The notes under the pieces were generated by a model that was not told the origin of the DNA, did no database searches, and was given only the letters and a program-made list of their open reading frames with translations. Of a DNA stretch of 64,000 nucleotides, positions 26,269-34,566 are shown piece after piece. Source of the DNA: DATLFP01 sp035540955. GTDB taxonomy: Bacteria > Actinomycetota > Acidimicrobiia > Acidimicrobiales > CADCSY01. The position numbers and the translations under genes are program-made. Location of the stretch: the NCBI GenBank assembly GCA_035540955.1, contig DATLFP010000252.1, positions 62,001 through 126,000 of the forward strand, read 5' to 3'. Position 1 is the first letter of the stretch; each line of letters begins with the position of its first letter.

Positions 26269-27049
26269 CCTCGGTGCGCTCCGAACGCGGCTGCTCGAGC
26301 TGGAGCGTGTCGTCGTCGCCTTCAGCGGCGGTGCCGATTCGGCGTTCCTCGCGTATGTCGCCAACCAGGTGCTCGGTGCGAAGGCGCTGGCCGTCACCGC
26401 TGTGTCGCCGTCGCTGGCGCCGGAGGAGGAGATCGACTGCCGAGCGCTCGCCGAGGAGTGGGGTCTGCGCTGGCAGCCGGTCCACACCGATGAGCTCGCC
26501 AACCCGGCGTACGCCCTGAACGACGGGGAGCGCTGCTACTTCTGCAAGGCGGAGCTGCTCGAGGTCGTCGCGCCGTTGGCCGGCCGCGAGGGCGCGACGG
26601 TCGTCCTCGGCGTGAACGTCGACGACCTCGGCGACCATCGACCTGGTCAGCGCGCCGCGGCCGAGCGAGGAGCCGTGTTCCCCCTTGTCGAGGCGGGATT
26701 CACCAAGGCCGACGTCCGCGCCGCCTCCGAGCAGCTCGGGCTGCGCACCTGGGACAAGCCGGCAGCCGCCTGTCTCGCGTCGCGCGTCCCCTACGGCACG
26801 CCGGTGACCATGACGGTCCTGGCCGAGGTGGCCGCCGCCGAGTCGGCGCTTCGAGGGCTCGGCTTCCGGCAGCTCCGCGTCCGCCACTACGGCGACCTGG
26901 CCCGCCTGGAGCTTCCGATCGACGACCTCCAGAGCGTGCTCGATCGCCGTGACGAGGTCGTCGCCGCCGTGCGCGGCGCCGGCTACCGCTACGTGACCCT
27001 CGACCTCGAGGGGTTCCGCAGCGGCAACCTCAACGCCGCCCTGGGGTGA
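26261..27049 (+). CDS. larE: LarE, ATP-dependent sulfur transferase
   Basis: Member of the family that converts carboxylated nicotinic-acid adenine dinucleotide into the pincer thiocarboxylate of the lactate-racemase nickel cofactor. 262 residues. PP-loop SGGADS at 22-27 binds ATP; Cys171 in AACLASRVPYG matches the sacrificial sulfur-donor position; Cys92 and Cys95 in ERCYFCK give a CX2C pair, so this looks like the three-cysteine type that can hold a [4Fe-4S] cluster. No larA, larB or larC is in the window. ATG at 26261 overlaps the AlaX stop. Confidence 0.85.
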   Translation: MPDLGALRTRLLELERVVVAFSGGADSAFLAYVANQVLGAKALAVTAVSPSLAPEEEIDCRALAEEWGLRWQPVHTDELANPAYALNDGERCYFCKAELLEVVAPLAGREGATVVLGVNVDDLGDHRPGQRAAAERGAVFPLVEAGFTKADVRAASEQLGLRTWDKPAAACLASRVPYGTPVTMTVLAEVAAAESALRGLGFRQLRVRHYGDLARLELPIDDLQSVLDRRDEVVAAVRGAGYRYVTLDLEGFRSGNLNAALG

Positions 27050-27633
27050 CGGCGGTCGGCATCGACCTCGGTGCCTCGCGGTTCCACGTCGCCGTCCTGG
27101 GCGAGCGGATCGAGGTGCAGGTCACGAGCGAGCTCCGCGACGTGCTCGATCTGTGCGCGGGAGCGTCGGCTGTCGCCATCGACGCGCCGTCGGAGCCGGC
27201 GACCGGCCGCGTGCACGCCGGCGCCAGATCGCCGAAGTTCGCGGTGGCGCGATGCAACGAGATCGCCGCCGGCGAGGAGCTGGGTGTCTGGGTGCCGTGG
27301 GTGACACCCATCCTCGACGACTGCCCGGCGTGGATGCGGAACGGGTTCCGGGTGTGGGAGGCGCTGCGATCCGCCGGCCACCAACCGATGGAGGTGTACC
27401 CCGCCGGTTGCTTCTGGCTCCTGAACGGCCGGCGGTGGCCACCGCGCAAGACCACAGCGTCGGGCCGGGCCACCCGCCGCACCCTCCTCGAACCGCTGGC
27501 CGGACCGCTCGTGCTCGACGACCACGACGCGCTCGATGCCGTGATGGCCGCGGTGGTCGCCCGCGGCCCCCACCGCGCTGTCCGGCACACCGATCCCGGG
27601 TGCGACAGCTCCTCCCTCTTCGTTCTTGCGTAG
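27046..27633 (+). CDS. DUF429 family protein
   Basis: 195-residue protein of the DUF429 family (RNase H-like fold). VGIDLGASRFHVAVL gives the first strand with its acidic residue, AVAIDAPSEP the second, and LDDHDALDAVMAAVVAR the C-terminal acidic site, so metal-dependent nuclease-like chemistry is possible but unproven. GTG overlaps the larE stop (GTGA). A long imperfect hairpin covers its last codons and the region after its stop. Confidence 0.75.
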   Translation: MTAVGIDLGASRFHVAVLGERIEVQVTSELRDVLDLCAGASAVAIDAPSEPATGRVHAGARSPKFAVARCNEIAAGEELGVWVPWVTPILDDCPAWMRNGFRVWEALRSAGHQPMEVYPAGCFWLLNGRRWPPRKTTASGRATRRTLLEPLAGPLVLDDHDALDAVMAAVVARGPHRAVRHTDPGCDSSSLFVLA

Positions 27634-27671
27634 ATCCATGCCGGCCCCCGGCACGGATCCACGCAAGAACG
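27621..27671. terminator. Long hairpin at the DUF429 gene end
   Basis: 24-bp arms (27621-27644 and 27648-27671) with a 3-base loop and two mismatches. The mismatches are A-C on the plus-strand RNA but U-G wobbles on a minus-strand RNA, so the fold is better on the minus strand. Confidence 0.6.
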
Positions 27672-27689
27672 GGTCGCTCACGGGGCAGC

Positions 27690-28142
27690 ATGGCGTCGAT
27701 GCGGGACGACGTCGACGACGAGCTGCGGGCCCACGGGGAGCGGCTGGCCGCCGCCATCACCGCCGCCATCCCCGGCTGGGTGGTCCGGTCGGTGGTCGAG
27801 CGAGGGGGCCCTCGCCCGGCCGCCGCGGCCGCCGGCGCCGCGGCCGCCGCCGAAGCCGGTCCCCGGCTCCACGCCCTCCTCACGGCGGATGTCGACGACC
27901 AGCGCGCCAACCCGCTGGCCGTGGTGCGCGGCCTGGTCGCCCATCCGACCCGCGTGCTGCGGGAGGTCGGGATCGAGCCCCCGCCTCGGTCCCGCTTCGA
28001 CGCCGAGCACTTCCCCGAGGACCCGTACGGTCTCGTGCCGATGACCTGGCGTGACCTCGACGAGTCGCTCCACGAGCCGGGCATCGTCTGGGGTGCTCTC
28101 AAGGCGAGGGCGCACCGCCAACGCCACGGCGGTCGGGCGTGA
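27690..28142 (+). CDS. Conserved hypothetical protein
   Basis: 150 residues, soluble, not recognised. An N-terminal helix (DDVDDELRAHGERLAAAITAAIPGWVVRSVVER), an Ala-rich segment (about 47-58), then ANPLAVVRGLVAHPTRVLREVGIEPPPRSRFDAEHFPEDPYGLVPMTWRDLD over about 75-130, which looks conserved by its even Pro/Arg pattern. ATG at 27690 is the first start after the hairpin; an ATG at 27699 is an alternative. Stop overlaps the next gene (GTGA), so the two form a pair. Confidence 0.65.
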   Translation: MASMRDDVDDELRAHGERLAAAITAAIPGWVVRSVVERGGPRPAAAAAGAAAAAEAGPRLHALLTADVDDQRANPLAVVRGLVAHPTRVLREVGIEPPPRSRFDAEHFPEDPYGLVPMTWRDLDESLHEPGIVWGALKARAHRQRHGGRA

Positions 28143-28438
28143 CGACCTTCGCCATCGTCGGCGACCTCATGGACCGGGCCCGGATCGACGAGGCGATCCT
28201 CGACGTGCACCACACCACCGCCGGCCGGATCGGCGCGCTGGCCGGCCCCGACGACCTGATCCTCGTCGACCTGCGGCGGCTCGGCGAGCAGGTCAAGCTG
28301 GCGGTCGCCACCGGCGCCCGCGTCGTCGGCTTCGCCCCCCACGTCGACGACGAGCTGCTGGCCGCCGGCCACGCCGCCGGATGCGAGGTCCTGCCCCGGT
28401 CGCTCTTCTTCCGCCGGCTGGCCACCGGGAGCTTCTAG
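28139..28438 (+). CDS. Small hypothetical protein, receiver-like fold
   Basis: 99 residues, alternating hydrophobic strands and helices (DLILVDLRRLG, ARVVGFAPHVDDELLAAGHAAGCEVLPRS) typical of a small Rossmann- or receiver-like fold. A phospho-acceptor Asp could be the one in LILVDLR. No output domain. Coupled to the preceding gene by a GTGA overlap. Function unknown. Confidence 0.6.
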   Translation: MTTFAIVGDLMDRARIDEAILDVHHTTAGRIGALAGPDDLILVDLRRLGEQVKLAVATGARVVGFAPHVDDELLAAGHAAGCEVLPRSLFFRRLATGSF

Positions 28439-28529
28439 CGACGGTTCACGACGAGGAAACAAGCACGAAACATCCCTCGGTCATCCTCCCGTCAGGTTCC
28501 AGTCCAACCTCGATCCAGGGAGATCTCTC

Positions 28530-29825
28530 GTGCCCGAGCTCGACACTGGCAGCACTGCGTGGATGCTGATGGCCACCGCGCTGGTGCTGTTCATGACCCC
28601 CGGCCTCGCCTTCTTCTACGGGGGCATGGTCCGATCGAAGAACGTCCTCGGCATGCTGATGCAGAACTTCAGCGCCATGGGCCTGATGGGCGTCCTCTGG
28701 GTGCTCGTAGCGTTCTCCATCGCCTTCGGCGGTGACGGGTCGCTCTTCGGCAACCTCGACCACATCGGCTTCAAGGACGTCGGCCCCGAGGGCGACGGGA
28801 TTCCCTTCATCCTCTTCGCAGCGTTCCAGATGACCTTCGCGATCATCACCCCGGCGCTGATCACCGGCGCCACCGCCGACCGCTTCAAGTACAGCGCCTA
28901 CATGTGGTTCATCGGCCTCTGGCTGGTGCTCGTGTATGCCCCGGTGGCGCACTGGGTGTGGGCGGCCGGCGGTTGGATCTTCGAGTACGGCGCCCTCGAC
29001 TTCGCCGGTGGCGCCGTGGTGCACATCAACGCCGGCGCCGCCGCGCTCGCCGCCGTGATCGTGCTCGGCGCCCGCCGGGGCTACGGCAAGGAGCCGATGC
29101 CCCCGCACAGCCTTCCCTTCACCGTGCTCGGCACCGGGATCCTGTGGTTCGGCTGGACGGGCTTCAACGCCGGTTCGGCGCTCGCCGCCGACGGGCTCGC
29201 CGCGCAGGCACTGATGAACACCTTCGTCGCCGCGTCGGCCGCCCTCCTCGGCTGGGTCGTGGTCGAGCGGCTGAAGGACGGCCACCCGACCACCCTGGGC
29301 GCGGCGTCAGGCGCGGTCGCCGGTCTGGTCGCCATCACCCCGTGCGCCGGGTTCGTCGGGACCATGCCCGCCATGATCATCGGCTTCGTCGCCGGCGGCG
29401 TGTGCTTCCTCGCCATCGCCATCAAGCGGGCGGCGAAGCTCGACGACTCGCTCGACGTCATCGCCGTCCACCTCGTCGGCGGCCTGATCGGCTCGATCCT
29501 GCTCGGGCTCTTCGCCGATCCCGCGGTGAACGGTGCGGTGAGCGACCCCGGCCTGTTCATCGCCGGTGGCGGCGCCGCCCTGCTCGTCAAGCAGGTGGTG
29601 GCCAGCGGAGCGGTGCTGGTGTTCTCCTTCGTGGCGTCGTTCATCCTGATGAAGGCGATCGACCTGGTGATCGGGGTCCGCGTCACCCCCGAGCAGGAGA
29701 TGGAGGGCCTCGACTCCAGCCTGCACGCCGAGGCCGCCTACTCGATGGGCGACATCGCCGCCGGCCTCGGCTCGGTGGCGCACGCGCAGACCGCGACCGC
29801 TCACCAGCCGGCATCGACGAGCTGA
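28530..29825 (+). CDS. amt: Ammonium transporter Amt
   Basis: Membrane channel for ammonium/ammonia, 431 residues, 11 helices. Starts with ALVLFMTPGLAFFYGGMVRSKN (about 13-34); AFQMTFAIITPALITGATADR and VLGTGILWFGWTGFNAGSAL are the signature regions, and the conserved pore histidines fall in VVHINAGAAAL and VIAVHLVGG. The C-terminal tail (about 385-431) is where PII docks. GTG with AGGGAG upstream. glnK and glnD lie 1.6 kb downstream on the same strand, so it is the transport end of the nitrogen-control cluster. Confidence 0.93.
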   Translation: MPELDTGSTAWMLMATALVLFMTPGLAFFYGGMVRSKNVLGMLMQNFSAMGLMGVLWVLVAFSIAFGGDGSLFGNLDHIGFKDVGPEGDGIPFILFAAFQMTFAIITPALITGATADRFKYSAYMWFIGLWLVLVYAPVAHWVWAAGGWIFEYGALDFAGGAVVHINAGAAALAAVIVLGARRGYGKEPMPPHSLPFTVLGTGILWFGWTGFNAGSALAADGLAAQALMNTFVAASAALLGWVVVERLKDGHPTTLGAASGAVAGLVAITPCAGFVGTMPAMIIGFVAGGVCFLAIAIKRAAKLDDSLDVIAVHLVGGLIGSILLGLFADPAVNGAVSDPGLFIAGGGAALLVKQVVASGAVLVFSFVASFILMKAIDLVIGVRVTPEQEMEGLDSSLHAEAAYSMGDIAAGLGSVAHAQTATAHQPASTS

Positions 29826-29841
29826 ACCTCACCGAACGGGA

Positions 29842-30033
29842 TCACGACGGGGGAGGCTCCGCCTCCCCCGTCTCCCACCCGGTGGCCGAGATCGAACGTG
29901 GCTCGAAGAACAGGCAGTGCTCGGGGCAGGCGAACGGCGCCTCCTCGCTGGCGCCCAGCCGGCACCGCTGCACGGTGTCGCCGCCGGGCATCGATCGGGT
30001 CGAGTAGTGGCGGCAGTCGGCACGGACCGGCAT
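29842..30033 (-). CDS. Small Cys-rich protein (probable zinc binder)
   Basis: 63 residues, minus strand between amt and the flavoprotein gene. Four cysteines in CRHY, RCRLG and FACPEHCLFFEPR give a C-x(n)-C-x(n)-C-x3-C spacing suited to zinc; the rest is polar. It looks like a small conserved actinobacterial protein, but I cannot name its role. ATG at 30033. Its last codons lie inside the amt terminator hairpin. Confidence 0.65.
   Translation of the reverse strand: MPVRADCRHYSTRSMPGGDTVQRCRLGASEEAPFACPEHCLFFEPRSISATGWETGEAEPPPS
29846..29872. terminator. Terminator between amt and the Cys-rich gene
   Basis: Perfect 12-bp stem GACGGGGGAGGC / GCCTCCCCCGTC with a 3-base loop, 21 bp after amt and overlapping the end of the minus-strand gene; works for both directions. 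Confidence 0.75.
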
Positions 30034-30061
30034 CCCGCCAGTATCCCCCTAACGTTCACTC

Positions 30062-31420
30062 GTGGCAGAGCGGCTCGTCGTCATCGGTGGGGATGCGGCC
30101 GGCATGACCACCGCCACGCAGGCCCGGCGGCTGCGTCCCGACCTCGACATCGTGGCCATCGAGCGCGGCACCCGCACGAGCTACAGCGCCTGCGGGATCC
30201 CGTTCCTCGTCGGCGGGGAGGTCGGCAGCGTCGACGATCTGGTGGTGCGCACGCCGCAGCAGCTGCGCGAGCAGCACCGGATCGACGTCCGGATCCGGCA
30301 CGAGGCGATGGCCGTCGACGTCGACGCTCGCGAGGTCGAGGTGCGTGATCACGAGCACGGCCGGACCTTCCGCCTCGGCTTCGACCACCTGCTGCTCGGC
30401 ATGGGCGCCTCGCCCCACCGGCCGTCGGCGATCGACGGGATCGACCGGTCGAACGTCTACGGCGTCCAGACCCTCGAGGATGGCGAGCGGCTGCTGGCCG
30501 TCGCCGAGCGTGGTGAGTGCGGCAACGTGGTCGTGATCGGTGGCGGCTACGTCGGGCTCGAGATGGCGGAGGCCTTCCTCCGCCGCGGGTGCACCGTCAC
30601 CGTCATCGAGGGCAAGCCCGAGGTCATGGACACCCTCGACCCCGACATGGGACGCCTGGTGAGCGACGCCATGCGCCGTCACGGGATCGACGTGCGCTGC
30701 GGCAGTCGGGTCCGGTCGATCGCCGACGGCGTCGTGGTGGTGGGCGACGGCGAGGGCATCCCCGCCGACCTCGTGGTGCTCGGCCTGGGGACCTCGCCCA
30801 ACGTGGCGCTGGCCGCCGACGCCGGGATCGAGATCGGCCCGTCGGGCGCGATCGCCGTCGACCGCCGCCAGGAGACGAGCGTCGAGGGGGTGTGGGCGGC
30901 GGGCGACTGCTGCGAGTCCCACCACCTCGTCGCCGACTGCAAGGTCCACATCGCGCTCGGCACCCACGCCAACAAGCAGGCGCGGGTGGCGGGCACGAAC
31001 ATCGGCGGCGGCTACGCCACCTTCCCCGGCGTGGTCGGCACCGCGGTCACGAAGGTCTGCGACACCGAGGTCGCCCGGACCGGTCTCGACGAGCGGGAGG
31101 CGGCCGCGTCGGGCTTCGAGTTCCACGTCGCCCGCATCGAGTCCACCACGCGGGCGGGGTACTTCCCCGGCACCAAGCCCCTCACCGTGAAGCTCCTCGC
31201 CGAGCGGCGCAGCGGGCGCGTGCTCGGGGGCCAGATCGTCGGTCAGGAGGGTGCGGCGAAGCGCATCGACGTGATCGCCACCGTCCTGCATGCCGGGTTC
31301 GACGCCGAGCAGATGACGGCGCTCGACCTGTCGTACGCGCCGCCGTTCGCGCCGGTGTGGGACCCGGTGCTCGTCGCCGCCCGCAAGGCTGCGAGCCTCG
31401 TCGCCGAGGGGACACCATGA
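30062..31420 (+). CDS. FAD/NAD(P)-dependent oxidoreductase, CoA-disulfide-reductase-like
   Basis: 452-residue flavoprotein of the single-cysteine disulfide reductase family (CoA-disulfide reductase/NADH oxidase). FAD motif VIGGDAAGMTTATQARR, the redox Cys in SYSACGIPFLVGG near residue 43, NAD(P) motif VVVIGGGYVGLEMAEAF near 158, and the FAD-binding VEGVWAAGDCCES near 280; a C-terminal dimerisation domain is present. Whether it acts on CoA disulfide, oxygen or another thiol is open. GTG at 30062 has TAACGT (30050-30055) 6 nt upstream. Its stop overlaps the glnK start (ATGA). Confidence 0.87.
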   Translation: MAERLVVIGGDAAGMTTATQARRLRPDLDIVAIERGTRTSYSACGIPFLVGGEVGSVDDLVVRTPQQLREQHRIDVRIRHEAMAVDVDAREVEVRDHEHGRTFRLGFDHLLLGMGASPHRPSAIDGIDRSNVYGVQTLEDGERLLAVAERGECGNVVVIGGGYVGLEMAEAFLRRGCTVTVIEGKPEVMDTLDPDMGRLVSDAMRRHGIDVRCGSRVRSIADGVVVVGDGEGIPADLVVLGLGTSPNVALAADAGIEIGPSGAIAVDRRQETSVEGVWAAGDCCESHHLVADCKVHIALGTHANKQARVAGTNIGGGYATFPGVVGTAVTKVCDTEVARTGLDEREAAASGFEFHVARIESTTRAGYFPGTKPLTVKLLAERRSGRVLGGQIVGQEGAAKRIDVIATVLHAGFDAEQMTALDLSYAPPFAPVWDPVLVAARKAASLVAEGTP

Positions 31421-31755
31421 AGGTGGTCACCGCGATCATCAAGCCGCACATGCTCGAGGACGTGAAGAACGCGCTCTCGCAGTACGGCGTGAAGGGGCTC
31501 ACCGTCACCGAAGCCACGGGCTACGGCCGGCAGAAGGGCAAGACCGAGGTGTACCGGGGGACCGAGTACACGATCGACCTCCTCCCCAAGACCCGCATCG
31601 AGGTGCTGTGCGACGGCTACGACGCCGAGGACATCGCGCAGGTGATCCTCACGTCGGCGCGCACCGGGCGCATCGGCGACGGCAAGGTCTGGATCACTGC
31701 CGTCGACCGCATCTACCGGATCCGCACCGGTGAGACCGACGACGAAGCCCTCTGA
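31417..31755 (+). CDS. glnK: PII nitrogen regulatory protein
   Basis: 112-residue trimeric signal protein that senses ATP/ADP and 2-oxoglutarate and gates Amt. KVVTAIIKPHMLEDVKNAL start, T-loop EVYRGTEY with the modifiable Tyr51, C-terminal DGKVWITAVDRIYRIRTGETDDEAL (split) typical of PII. Modified by the downstream GlnD. Overlaps the previous gene by 4 bp and glnD by 26 bp, which indicates a single polycistronic message. Confidence 0.95.
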   Translation: MKVVTAIIKPHMLEDVKNALSQYGVKGLTVTEATGYGRQKGKTEVYRGTEYTIDLLPKTRIEVLCDGYDAEDIAQVILTSARTGRIGDGKVWITAVDRIYRIRTGETDDEAL

Positions 31756-34042
31756 CGCGCTGCTGGCCGAGCGGCACGCGGTGGCCGCCGACCGCTCGCG
31801 GGGCGGCCGCGCGCTGTGCCGAGCGCTCTCGGACGCCACCGACACGTGGCTGGGTTCTCTCCTCGACGACGCCACCGGCGACACGGCCGGGCTCGCGGTG
31901 GTCGCCACGGGGGGCTACGGGCGGGCCGAGCTGGCGCCTGGCAGCGACATCGACGCCTGGCTGATCCACGACGGTCGCGCCGACGTGAGCCAGGTCGCCG
32001 AACGGCTCTGGTATCCGGTGTGGGACAGCGGGCTGAAGCTCGGGCATGCGGTGCGAACACCCAAGCAGGTGCTGGCGTTGGCGGCCGAGGACCTCGACAC
32101 CGCCACCGCCTCGCTCAGCCTCCGCTTCGTCGCCGGCGACCCCTCGGTGGTCGACGGGCTCGCCGAGCGGGCGCTGCAGCAGTGGCAGAAGCGCAACGGG
32201 CGATGGCTGGGGGAGCTGGCCGACCGGATCCGGTTGCGGCACGCCCGCCACGGCGAGGTGGCGTTCCTCCTCGAGCCCGACATCAAGGAAGGCCACGGTG
32301 GCCTCCGCGATGTCCACGCCCTCCGGTGGGCGCAGCTGGCGCGACCGCTGCTGCAGGAGGGCGACGACGAGGCCCTCACGGCGGCCGAGACCGTCCTGCT
32401 CGACGTGCGGGTCGCCCTCCACCGTGTCGTCGACGGCCCGAGCGACCTGCTGGTGCTCGACCGCCAGGACGAGGTGGCTGACGTCCTGGGGGTCGCCGAC
32501 GCCGACGTGCTGATGAAGGAGGTGTCGACGGCGGCCCGCACCATCGCCTGGATCGACGACGAGGCGTGGCACCGGACCGGCTCGACCGTGCGAGGGCCCC
32601 GCAGCTGGGCGCTGCGCCGCGATCGGCCGATCGGCCGGAACCTCCTGCTCCGCGAGAACGAGGTGCACCTCGCGCTCCATGCCGACCCGGCGCTCGACCC
32701 GGTGCTCGTGCTGCGCGCCGCGGCGGTCGCGGCGCGGGCCGGGTCGCGGATCGACCGGACGTCGCTCGACCGCCTCGCCGCGGCCGCGCCGCACCTGGGC
32801 GATCCGTGGCCCGAAGGCGCGCGGGAGGCGCTCGTCGACCTCCTGGGCGCCGGCCGGGCTGCGATCCCCATCCTCGAAGCGCTCGACCAGCGCCGGCTGC
32901 TCGAGCGCGTGCTCCCCGAGTGGTCGGCGGTCCGGGGCTTGCCGCAGCGCAACCCGCTGCACCGCTTCACCGTCGACCGGCATCTCAACGAGGCGGCCGC
33001 CAACGCCGCCGATCTCGCCCACGAGGTCGCTCGTCCCGACCTGCTCCTGCTCGGCACGTGGCTGCACGACATCGGCAAGGGCTTCCCCGGCGACCACACC
33101 GACGCCGGCGTCGAGCTGATCGCGCGGCTGGGACCCCGCATGGGACTGCCGCCCGACGACGTCGACGTGCTCGTGGCGATGTGCCGGCTCCATCTGCTGC
33201 TGCCCGATGTCGCCACCCGGCGCGACCTGTCCGACGACGACGTGATCTCCGGGGTCGCCGAGCAGGTCGGCGACATCGAGACCCTCGAGCTGCTGGCCGC
33301 CCTCACCGAGGCCGACTCGATCGCCACCGGACCGGCGGCGTGGAGCCCGTGGAAGGCCGAGCTCGTGAACCAGCTCGTCACCCGCGTCGCGCACGTCCTG
33401 CGGGGCGGCGACGCCGCCGAGGTGACGGGGGACGGCTTCCCCGACGACGAGGTCCTCCAGCTGATGCGGTCGGGCGCCTCGCTGGTGCGCCTCGACGAGT
33501 CGGTGCTGCTCGTGGTGGCGGCCGATCGCCCGGGCGTGTTCAGCCGCGTGGCGGGCACGCTCGCGCTGAAGGGGCTCACCGTCCTGGCCGCCGACGCGTT
33601 CAGCGACGAGGGCATGGCCGCGTCGAGGTTCCGGATCGACCCCGGCGGCGTCGCCATCGACTGGGACGAGGTGGCGAGCGACATCACCCGCGCCATCGAC
33701 GGGCGCATCGCCATCGAGGCCCGCCTCGTGGCACGCGCCGCCCGCCGCCGGCCCCGCAGCGGCGTGCTCGAAGTCGAGCCGAGCGTGCGGTTCGACAACC
33801 ACGCGTCGGCGATGTCGACGGTGGTGGAGGTCCGGTGCGAGGACCGCGTCGGCGCGCTCTACCGGATCACTCGCGCTTTCGCCGACCTCGACCTCGACAT
33901 CCGCACCGCGAAGATCACGACCCTGGGCCACGAGATCTTCGACGCGTTCTACGTGCGGACCTCGACCGGCGCGAAGCTCACCGATCGCGAGCACCTCCGG
34001 GAGGTGGAGCGAGCCGTGCTCCACCAGCTCTCGCTGTCGTGA
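31730..34042 (+). CDS. glnD: [Protein-PII] nucleotidyltransferase GlnD
   Basis: Bifunctional enzyme that attaches a nucleotide to PII Tyr51 under nitrogen limitation and removes it when glutamine is high; in actinobacteria the group is often AMP. 770 residues. Nucleotidyltransferase domain GGYGRAELAPGSDIDAWL near 58-76; IKEGHGGLRDVHALRWAQL near 186; HD phosphohydrolase HRFTVDRHLNEAA and WLHDIGKGFPGDHTDAG near 410-460; two ACT domains (VVAADRPGVFSRVAGTLAL near 600; EVRCEDRVGALYRITRAF near 700). GTG at 31730 lies inside glnK. Confidence 0.94.
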   Translation: MRPTTKPSDALLAERHAVAADRSRGGRALCRALSDATDTWLGSLLDDATGDTAGLAVVATGGYGRAELAPGSDIDAWLIHDGRADVSQVAERLWYPVWDSGLKLGHAVRTPKQVLALAAEDLDTATASLSLRFVAGDPSVVDGLAERALQQWQKRNGRWLGELADRIRLRHARHGEVAFLLEPDIKEGHGGLRDVHALRWAQLARPLLQEGDDEALTAAETVLLDVRVALHRVVDGPSDLLVLDRQDEVADVLGVADADVLMKEVSTAARTIAWIDDEAWHRTGSTVRGPRSWALRRDRPIGRNLLLRENEVHLALHADPALDPVLVLRAAAVAARAGSRIDRTSLDRLAAAAPHLGDPWPEGAREALVDLLGAGRAAIPILEALDQRRLLERVLPEWSAVRGLPQRNPLHRFTVDRHLNEAAANAADLAHEVARPDLLLLGTWLHDIGKGFPGDHTDAGVELIARLGPRMGLPPDDVDVLVAMCRLHLLLPDVATRRDLSDDDVISGVAEQVGDIETLELLAALTEADSIATGPAAWSPWKAELVNQLVTRVAHVLRGGDAAEVTGDGFPDDEVLQLMRSGASLVRLDESVLLVVAADRPGVFSRVAGTLALKGLTVLAADAFSDEGMAASRFRIDPGGVAIDWDEVASDITRAIDGRIAIEARLVARAARRRPRSGVLEVEPSVRFDNHASAMSTVVEVRCEDRVGALYRITRAFADLDLDIRTAKITTLGHEIFDAFYVRTSTGAKLTDREHLREVERAVLHQLSLS

Positions 34043-34566
34043 CCGCGGCGCACCGTGCCACGGTCGACGTGCGCCCGCTGCGCGACGACGACGGGCCCTG
34101 GAAGGCCGCAACGCTCCGGTCGGGTTGGGGCTCGACGGCGGTGGCCCGCCGCGGCGAGCTGATCGACGCGTTGCCGCTCGACGGCTTCGCCGCCCTCCTG
34201 GCGGGCGAGCCCGCCGGGCTCCTGACCTACCGGTTCGGCGCCGGCGAGCTGGAGGTCGTCACGATCCAGGCCGAGCCGAGCGGCGTCGGCGTCGGTCGGG
34301 CGCTCATGGACGCCGCCGCAGACGCCGGCGAGCGCCTGGGCGCCGGGCGCATCTGGCTGGTCACGACCAACAACAACGTCCGTGCCCTCGCCTTCTACCA
34401 GCGGTGGGGGATGGACCTGGTCGCGCTCGATCGATTCGGGGTCGAGCGCTCTCGCGCCGTGAAGCCGGGGATCCCCGCCGTGGACGCCGACGGCATCCCC
34501 ATCCGGCACGAGATCGAGCTCGAGCGCCGCCTGCCGCGGGCCGGGGCCTTAGATTCGATCCCGTGA
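34039..34566 (+). CDS. GNAT-family N-acetyltransferase
   Basis: 175-residue GNAT protein. VRPLRDDDGPWKAATLRSGWGS start, LEVVTIQAEPSGVGVGRALMDAAA (the acetyl-CoA pyrophosphate loop, here EPSGVGVGRAL) and NNNVRALAFYQRWGMDLVAL. Substrate unknown. GTG overlaps the glnD stop (GTGA), so it is the tail of the glnK-glnD message, followed by the Nudix gene in the same overlapping way. Confidence 0.85.
   Translation: MTAAHRATVDVRPLRDDDGPWKAATLRSGWGSTAVARRGELIDALPLDGFAALLAGEPAGLLTYRFGAGELEVVTIQAEPSGVGVGRALMDAAADAGERLGAGRIWLVTTNNNVRALAFYQRWGMDLVALDRFGVERSRAVKPGIPAVDADGIPIRHEIELERRLPRAGALDSIP

Noticed and set aside
25441..26502. 353-residue minus-strand frame over AlaX and larE
   Set aside because: Antisense to two recognised genes, no domain, biased composition.
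27621..27671. The long hairpin as a tRNA or riboswitch
   Set aside because: A single straight stem with a 3-base loop and no cloverleaf or conserved aptamer core; it spans a stop codon.
31694..34111. 805-residue minus-strand frame across glnD
   Set aside because: No domain and extreme Arg/Gly/Asp/His bias; the plus strand encodes a complete GlnD.
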